A DNA stretch of 39,050 bases from an uncultured Alphaproteobacteria bacterium (GTDB taxonomy: Bacteria > Pseudomonadota > Alphaproteobacteria > HIMB59 > GCA-002718135). The notes beneath the pieces are model-generated. The model ran no database searches. It worked only from the letters and a program-made list of their open reading frames with translations, and had not been told where the DNA came from. Below, in pieces: positions 33,933-39,050 of this stretch. The number at the start of each line of letters is the position of its first letter. Positions within the stretch are counted from its first letter, which is position 1. The position numbers were made by a program, and so were the translations under genes. The stretch spans positions 1-39,050 of the forward strand of contig CACKRO010000011.1 of NCBI GenBank assembly GCA_902602695.1, written 5' to 3'.

Positions 33933-35267
33933 CTACTCTGCTATAGCATCTGCTAAAATTGCATTAGCATCTTCATTTAATTGGTTTAAAGTTGAAATGA
34001 TATCATCACCATTTATAATAGCTGCGTAAGCTTTTTCAACTTCACCTCTGACTGAATAATAACCAGGCACTGAAGGTTCACCTTTACCATATTGGACCAT
34101 GGTCAATGATTTATCATACTGGGCTAGTTCAGCTCTTTTTTCAGCTATTAATGGATGATCTGCGGAAGAGGTTCTGACAAAACCATATCCACTTTCAGTA
34201 GACCAAACTGCAGAATTTTCTGAATTTGAAATATATTTCATCCATTGATATGCTGCTACCATTCTATTAGCATCACCTGAATTTCCCATAATTAAACCAC
34301 CACCATATAAATTAAGCACTGGTTCACTGGTTGTATATGATAATGGAGCTACATCCCAATTTCCATTATATCCCTCTTCAATAGCCTTCTGGAAATAAGT
34401 AATACCTGAAGTAGAGCCAGCAGCAAATAATACAGAACCTTGTCCTAAGTATTGCTGATCAGTGTATTTACCTCTTGCAACTATTGCGCATCCTTTATTA
34501 GCCATTCCTTGAATGAATTCCATAGCTTCAATGGCTTTAGGACCATTATAAATGTATTGGCCGTTATCATAGTCAAATACATCACCTCCATGAGCAAATA
34601 CCCATGCTGCAAAGTTACTTGCATCGGTATCTATCTCATATCCATAACTTGGAACATCTTCACCCATTTTACCACTATAATCTTGGTTTGTTGCAGCACA
34701 TGCTGCTTCTGCAAAATCAGCTGGACTTTTAGGAGCATCTAAACCTAGTTCCTTTAACCAATCTGCATTGTAATAAAGGATCTCTATTGATTTTCCAACT
34801 TCATGTAATAGTTTTGGATTTCCATCAAAATATGGTGAAAAGCCAACAGTCCAGTTTGCACCCCAATCAGCTATATCATCTTGAGACACACCCCATTTTT
34901 TACTGTCTGCTAGAATGTTTTGATCAATTGAAGCGCCTATTAAGTACATGTCAGCAGCAGCATTACCATAACCTCTAGCAACATCAGCTATATCTTTAGT
35001 TCCAGCAGCAGACATCATAGCGGATTGAACTTTCCCATAATGCCCCTTGTGAACAACATTAACTTTTATTCCTGTTTCAGCTTCAAATCTTTCAGCTCTT
35101 GCCATCATTGCATCTAATCTTTCATCTGAATATTGTACCCAGAATTCAACAGTTTGACCTGAAGGATCTGCATTTTCAATATCTTGTGCAGTAATTGCGA
35201 ATGATTGCGAGGAGATAAAAAATAAAGAAGCTAAGAAGAAATTTAAAATATATTTATAAAATTTCAT
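33933..35267 (-). CDS. Sugar ABC transporter substrate-binding protein (family 1)
   Basis: A 444-residue periplasmic protein. The signal peptide (MKFYKYILNFFLASLFFISSQSFA, about 1-24) precedes a family 1 (MalE/UgpB) fold: VEFWVQYSDERLDAMMARAERFEAETGIKVNV, YNADWLKELGLDAPKSPADF, and LNLYGGGLIMGNSGDANRMVAAYQWMKYIS. I prefer the ATG at 35267 to the GTG at 35273, because GGGGTG (35271-35276) then acts as the ribosome-binding site. Substrate likely a sugar or polyol but not determined. It follows its two permeases (unusual order), has its own 69-base leader and ends in a strong terminator. Confidence 0.92.
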   Translation of the reverse strand: MKFYKYILNFFLASLFFISSQSFAITAQDIENADPSGQTVEFWVQYSDERLDAMMARAERFEAETGIKVNVVHKGHYGKVQSAMMSAAGTKDIADVARGYGNAAADMYLIGASIDQNILADSKKWGVSQDDIADWGANWTVGFSPYFDGNPKLLHEVGKSIEILYYNADWLKELGLDAPKSPADFAEAACAATNQDYSGKMGEDVPSYGYEIDTDASNFAAWVFAHGGDVFDYDNGQYIYNGPKAIEAMEFIQGMANKGCAIVARGKYTDQQYLGQGSVLFAAGSTSGITYFQKAIEEGYNGNWDVAPLSYTTSEPVLNLYGGGLIMGNSGDANRMVAAYQWMKYISNSENSAVWSTESGYGFVRTSSADHPLIAEKRAELAQYDKSLTMVQYGKGEPSVPGYYSVRGEVEKAYAAIINGDDIISTLNQLNEDANAILADAIAE

Positions 35268-35336
35268 AATCACCCCGTTAAAAATAAAATTAATATAGAG
35301 GTAAAATTAAAGTTTTGTTACAAAAAATTTACTGAT

Positions 35337-36182
35337 TTATTCTTTTAATCCAAAGTTTGATATACTTTCTATGAATAACTTCTGAGTAAAAAAGTATAAT
35401 ACTAAAATTGGGAAAATTGCAATTAAGCAAGCAGCCATCAATAAATTAAAATTAGGTCCCACTTCTCTCACAAAACTATAGATAGATACTGTTACAGGAT
35501 ACCAATCATCTCTAGTTAATATAAGTAAAGGCCAAGCAAAACTATTCCACGCTATAATAAAAGTAAATAGGGAGACTGTCACAATAATAGGTTTGCTCAT
35601 TGGGATTACTACCTTGAGTAAAAAATTTAAATGAGATGAGCCATCAAGTCTAGCTGCATCCCAGAGTTCATTTGGTATCTTTTTAAAATATTGTCTTAAT
35701 AAGAAAATTACAAAGATATTTCCTATAAATGGAACAGTTAATCCTTGAAGACTATTCATCCAAGAAGGTCCAAATGGCAAAGGAATAATTTCTCCTCTAA
35801 TAATTAACAAGTGTGGTAATAGTGTAATTATTTCGGGTATCATCAAAGAAAGTAGCAACATATAGAAAATGATATTTTTAAAAGGAAATTCTATTTTAGC
35901 AAAAGAGTATGCTGCTGGAATACTAGTTAATAAAACACCAATGACAATAATTGAACTTATTATTAAACTATTAAATGTATAACGTTGGAATCTATTTGAT
36001 GTCCAAACTTCATAATAATTTTCAAACATCAATTTTTTAGGAAATAAATATTGATTTGATGCCTCTCCAGCTGTCATCAATGATGTTGATATCATATAAA
36101 AAAATGGGTAAATTGAAATAATAAAAACTATTAATAAAATTAAATAAGGTATCCTTGTTTCAGAATTAAAAATTCTAGTCAT
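35337..36182 (-). CDS. Sugar ABC transporter permease (MalG type)
   Basis: A 281-residue inner-membrane permease with about six helices (12-34, 71-93, 103-125, 148-165, 198-217, 250-268). The EAA loop NELWDAARLDGSSHLNFLLKVVIP (171-194) couples to an ATPase. Companion of the longer permease, whose stop it overlaps by 8 bases. The ATP-binding subunit is not in this window, so a shared ATPase elsewhere (MsmX/UgpC style) is likely. Confidence 0.92.
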   Translation of the reverse strand: MTRIFNSETRIPYLILLIVFIISIYPFFYMISTSLMTAGEASNQYLFPKKLMFENYYEVWTSNRFQRYTFNSLIISSIIVIGVLLTSIPAAYSFAKIEFPFKNIIFYMLLLSLMIPEIITLLPHLLIIRGEIIPLPFGPSWMNSLQGLTVPFIGNIFVIFLLRQYFKKIPNELWDAARLDGSSHLNFLLKVVIPMSKPIIVTVSLFTFIIAWNSFAWPLLILTRDDWYPVTVSIYSFVREVGPNFNLLMAACLIAIFPILVLYFFTQKLFIESISNFGLKE

Positions 36183-37299
36183 AACTTAACCTTTTTCTAA
36201 AAATTACATATTGCGATATTGCTAAGATATTGAGTAGTATAAATAAAATTACTCCTTCAGCTGCAGCATAACCATATTTAACCCTACCCCAAAAATGATC
36301 AAATATTTCTATTGTAACTACATCCATTGTATCTCCAGCAGAAGAAGTTTGCATAACAAAAATACTATTGAAAGCTTGAAAAGTATTTATAAAACCGGTC
36401 AACATAAGAAAAAAAATAATAGGCATTAATAGTGGGATGGTAATTTTAATAAATGTTTGCCAGCGACTAGCTCCCTCTGCTTTAGCTGCCTCATATAAGT
36501 CAGATGGTATAATTGATAAGCCAGCAAGTAATATGATTGCATAATAGCCAGTGAAAGACCATATTCCATATATAATTGATGACATTAGAGCTAAACTTGG
36601 TCCAGCAAATAGGCCATCTATTTTTATACCAAATAAAACTTCAGTAATTGGTCTTTTATCAAATAACCACATTTGAGGATCAAAACCAAATACTCCTATG
36701 AGTTGATTTAAAAAAGAATTTTCAGCTTTACCAAATATTAAAAAAAATACCGCCGCACCCATTACAGCTGGAGTGATGTAAGGAAATAGTAAAATCATTT
36801 GAAAGAATTGTTTACCAGCTAGTTTTTGGTACAATGCGAATGCTATTATTAATCCTAATCCAACCTCAAAAATGATAGTAAAAAAAGAATAATAAAAAGT
36901 ATAGATGAGAGAATATAGATAGTCTTCATCTCCTGTTAAAAGCATTTTTTCCCAGTTGATATTAATTAATATTATTCCAATAATTAATATTGCTATACAT
37001 AAAATTGCTAAATAGATTTTATTTTTTACTTTATTTTTAAATTCACTCCATAATCCATAACTTAATATCAATAATAATAATCCTAAAACAAATAACCAAA
37101 AAGCTGGTAAGTCTCCAAGTATTCTTTGGTAATTCTCAAATCCTAAAAATCTCCCTTTAAAAACTTTCCACTTGTGTACGCTCATGTACATTCCAAAAAA
37201 AACAGGAAAAATTCCAAATAGACTGATTATTAAAACAGCAGGAAGAATTAATAGATATCCTGTAAGTTTTTCTGAATGATTTAATAAGAATTTATTCAT
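36175..37299 (-). CDS. Sugar ABC transporter permease (MalF type) with an extra two-helix insertion
   Basis: A 374-residue permease. The core is standard: first helix 13-34, helices from about 128 on, and EAA loop EAAKAEGASRWQTFIKITIPLL (270-291). Between the first helix and the rest, residues 65-112 add two hydrophobic segments (66-82 and 95-112) joined by a basic linker (SEFKNKVKNKIY), which makes the protein about 75 residues longer than usual family members of ~300. MalF of E. coli also has additional helices, so this may be a lineage trait. It overlaps the MOSC gene stop by 8 bases. Confidence 0.9.
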   Translation of the reverse strand: MNKFLLNHSEKLTGYLLILPAVLIISLFGIFPVFFGMYMSVHKWKVFKGRFLGFENYQRILGDLPAFWLFVLGLLLLILSYGLWSEFKNKVKNKIYLAILCIAILIIGIILININWEKMLLTGDEDYLYSLIYTFYYSFFTIIFEVGLGLIIAFALYQKLAGKQFFQMILLFPYITPAVMGAAVFFLIFGKAENSFLNQLIGVFGFDPQMWLFDKRPITEVLFGIKIDGLFAGPSLALMSSIIYGIWSFTGYYAIILLAGLSIIPSDLYEAAKAEGASRWQTFIKITIPLLMPIIFFLMLTGFINTFQAFNSIFVMQTSSAGDTMDVVTIEIFDHFWGRVKYGYAAAEGVILFILLNILAISQYVIFRKRLSYD

Positions 37300-38050
37300 T
37301 AATTTTTATAAGATCACGTTTATTTATTTTACCGTCATTTAAAGGATCTAAATATATTCCTAAATTTATATGGTTGTATATTTTTTTTAGATTGAAAGGA
37401 ATATTAAGATTTATATCTGAAGTTTTGGGTTTTATATTGGTTGCTGAACATCTGGGAATTTCTTTAATTACTTTAAATTTTATATCATTGATTGATAAAA
37501 CTTTTCCTACTAGTTTCCTTTCTTCCCATTTATCTAAATCCTCTACATATATATTTCCTCTAAAACGCTCATGTTCAACTTGATAATTAGATAGTTTTTC
37601 GAAGTCTTTAATACTATTTAAATTTATTAATGATATTGATTTATTTGGCATTGTATCAAAAAAAGGATTCATACTATCTTTTAATAAATTAATATTATTT
37701 ATATTTGGTAACATATCCTCCAGTTTACTACATAAGATTTTTACTTCATGTTGATTATTAATATCTGTTTTTAAAATTATTTTATTTTCAAATTCTAGTA
37801 TTAAAAAATTATTTTCTAATAAAAAATTATATTCATTTAATTCAGGATATTTTTTTAATGATAAGAATTTATAAATTTCTCTTTTTAAAGGGTTATTTTT
37901 TATTAATTCTATATCTTTAATATTAAGATTATTACTGAAAGCAAATATTCGATCATTTTTTATACCAATATTTTTAATTATTTCTAAAGTATCTACATTA
38001 TTGAAAGAAAGAGATTTTACAGGTGAAAAATATAGGTTTTTAATTTTCAC
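37292..38050 (-). CDS. MOSC-domain protein (MOSC_N plus MOSC)
   Basis: A 252-residue protein with an N-terminal beta-barrel domain (MKIKNLYFSPVKSLSF, about 1-100) and a C-terminal MOSC domain. RFRGNIYVEDLDKWEERKLVGKVLSI (162-187) and the conserved cysteine C201 in PRCSATNIKPKTSDINLNIP (199-218) match the mARC/YcbX-type sulfur-carrier fold that binds molybdenum cofactor. No ferredoxin domain is attached. Its stop overlaps the start of the permease, so it is co-transcribed with the transporter, an unexpected partnership. Substrate unknown, possibly reduction of N-hydroxylated compounds. Confidence 0.87.
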   Translation of the reverse strand: MKIKNLYFSPVKSLSFNNVDTLEIIKNIGIKNDRIFAFSNNLNIKDIELIKNNPLKREIYKFLSLKKYPELNEYNFLLENNFLILEFENKIILKTDINNQHEVKILCSKLEDMLPNINNINLLKDSMNPFFDTMPNKSISLINLNSIKDFEKLSNYQVEHERFRGNIYVEDLDKWEERKLVGKVLSINDIKFKVIKEIPRCSATNIKPKTSDINLNIPFNLKKIYNHINLGIYLDPLNDGKINKRDLIKINE

Positions 38051-38062
38051 TTATATTAGCAT

Positions 38063-38761
38063 TTAAGTTTTTTTTAAAAAATACTGATCTAAAAATGTAT
38101 CTAACCAATTTGATATATTTTTATTATATTTGTAACGATAATAAATTTGAACAAATATATTTTGAGCACCTTTTACGAATAATTTTTTAGGATTTTTTAA
38201 TAATACTAAATACAGCCATCTAATATGAAGTTTAAAATTTACTTCTGGATGAAATTGGAGAGCATAACAATTTTGATATTTAAAAGCTTGATTATTAAAA
38301 ATGTCACCCCTTGCTAATAACTCACAGCCTGTAGGAAGAGAAAATCCTTCAGAATGGAATTGAAAAAAAATCTTTTGAGAATTAAAAAGATTTTTTGCAT
38401 TTTCAGTTGGTTCAATTTTATAAAAACCAATTTCTGAAAGCCCGTCTTTATTAGTTGTTATTTCTGAACCTAAACATTTAGCTAATAATTGTGCACCAAA
38501 ACAAATTCCAAGATAAGGAATGTCAGTTTTTATAACCCTGTTTATCCATTCTAATTCTTTACTTATATATTCATCTTCATCGTTTATGCTTCCAGGTGCG
38601 CCAAATACTACTATAGCTGAATATTTGTTAATATTTGAAGGAAGCTGTTCATCCAAAGGCGGTCTACATATTTCAGCAACATATCCCCTATCTCGAAATT
38701 TATTTCCTACATCTCCTGGAACAGAAGTTTTTTGATGTAATACAAACAAAACCTTATTCAT
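38063..38761 (-). CDS. Class I glutamine amidotransferase-like protein (GMP synthase-type GATase)
   Basis: A 232-residue stand-alone amidotransferase. The triad is complete: C87 in YLGICFGAQLLAK, and H171 and E173 in LQFHPEVN. GAPGSINDEDEYISKELEWI (54-73) matches the oxyanion region of GMP-synthase-type GATase proteins of unknown substrate, related to YfeJ and gamma-glutamyl hydrolases. About 50 residues rich in basic and aromatic amino acids follow the triad (LHIRWLYLVLLKNPKKLF, YYRYKYNK). It is 12 bases upstream of the MOSC gene. Substrate not predictable. Confidence 0.85.
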   Translation of the reverse strand: MNKVLFVLHQKTSVPGDVGNKFRDRGYVAEICRPPLDEQLPSNINKYSAIVVFGAPGSINDEDEYISKELEWINRVIKTDIPYLGICFGAQLLAKCLGSEITTNKDGLSEIGFYKIEPTENAKNLFNSQKIFFQFHSEGFSLPTGCELLARGDIFNNQAFKYQNCYALQFHPEVNFKLHIRWLYLVLLKNPKKLFVKGAQNIFVQIYYRYKYNKNISNWLDTFLDQYFLKKT

Positions 38762-38850
38762 ACTGAATTATTAATAATAAATATTTTATTAATATGAAAA
38801 TATTATTTCATAAAAAATATAATTATTTTGTATATTAATCTAGATTGAAC

Positions 38851-39050
38851 TTATGTGACAAAATAATCAATATCTAAAATCTTTATGTAAAACATAAGAA
38901 TAAAATACCCAAAATTCATCATTACAACAAAACTAATAAGCATATTGATTGATTTAGGGAGTGAATTTCCTAAAAAATCATCCCAAAAAACCTTTTCTAA
39001 ATATAAAGCTAATTCAAAGAAGATTAATGTAATAATAGCTGCATTAAGAA
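38851..39050 (-). CDS. 3' end of an unidentified membrane protein gene (partial)
   Basis: The minus strand is open from the right edge to a TAA at 38851-38853, giving about 65 residues: LNAAIITLIFFELALYLEKVFWDDF, then a short polar stretch, then a second hydrophobic segment MLISFVVMMNFGYFILMFYI and the end KILDIDYFVT. Two likely membrane helices and codon use like its neighbours suggest a real gene that continues beyond the window. I do not recognise the family. It ends 89 bases before the start of the amidotransferase gene; that gap is AT-rich and holds only promoter-like sequence. Confidence 0.6.
   Translation of the reverse strand, partial: LNAAIITLIFFELALYLEKVFWDDFLGNSLPKSINMLISFVVMMNFGYFILMFYIKILDIDYFVT

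Noticed and set aside
34452..34978. Plus-strand open frames opposite the sugar-binding protein
   Set aside because: They are antisense to a well-supported gene, have no family resemblance and no ribosome-binding sites.
1..39050. CRISPR arrays, insertion sequences, prophage or toxin-antitoxin systems
   Set aside because: No regularly spaced repeats, transposases, integrases, phage proteins or small toxin-antitoxin pairs were seen on either strand.

Overview
The window is very AT-rich (about 30% GC by eye, not computed) and densely packed. Genes overlap or abut, no gap reaches 300 bases, and there are no insertion sequences, integrases or CRISPR arrays. Several gene orders point to an alphaproteobacterium: erpA beside dgt-argS-SPOR-scpA-scpB, pcm-tolC-popZ-valS, and aapJQMP. 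A GTTC-N7-GTTC LexA operator is also of the alphaproteobacterial type. With the small spacers and marine-type metabolism (N-methylglutamate/GMA genes, sugar ABC transport), a streamlined marine lineage such as SAR11 or AEGEAN-169/HIMB59 is likely. I cannot assign it more precisely from sequence alone.

Layout. 1-3163 (+): the end of a methylamine-type operon with N-methylglutamate synthase-like subunits B (cut by the left edge) and C, then a GmaS/GlnT-type glutamine synthetase homologue. 3176-7964 (-): dgt, argS, a SPOR-like protein, scpA and scpB. 8019-9131 (+): erpA and xthA. 9134-15764 (-): pcm-like, tolC, a very short PopZ-like protein, valS and ilvD. 15889-16084 (+): tRNA-Cys and tRNA-Asn. 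16091-17810 (-): SOS-controlled umuDC, divergent from alaX (17950-18651, +). 18653-22768 (-): the aapJQMP general amino acid ABC transporter with a hairpin after aapJ. 22925-24820 (+): metC-like lyase and a TauE/SafE exporter.

24834-28784 (-) is a compact operon: GFA-family protein, IolC-like kinase, IolB, class II aldolase, a short MTA/SAH-nucleosidase-like protein and a cupin-like protein. It joins the lower inositol (5-deoxyglucuronate) branch to a nucleosidase. A 2OG-Fe(II) oxygenase-like gene diverges from it. 29458-38761 (-): tRNA-Arg, an NDUFS4-like Complex I subunit, acyl-CoA dehydrogenase and thiolase, apt, a phosphatase-like protein, a sugar-type ABC transporter (binding protein and two permeases, no ATPase here), a MOSC protein and a class I glutamine amidotransferase. 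The 3' end of a membrane protein gene reaches the right edge.

No clearly new defence or mobile system is visible. The points most worth a second look are the IolB/IolC/aldolase/nucleosidase operon, the SOS-regulated umuDC whose promoter overlaps that of alaX, the reduced PopZ-like protein, the glutamate-synthase homologue without cluster cysteines, and a terminator hairpin that corrects a gene start.
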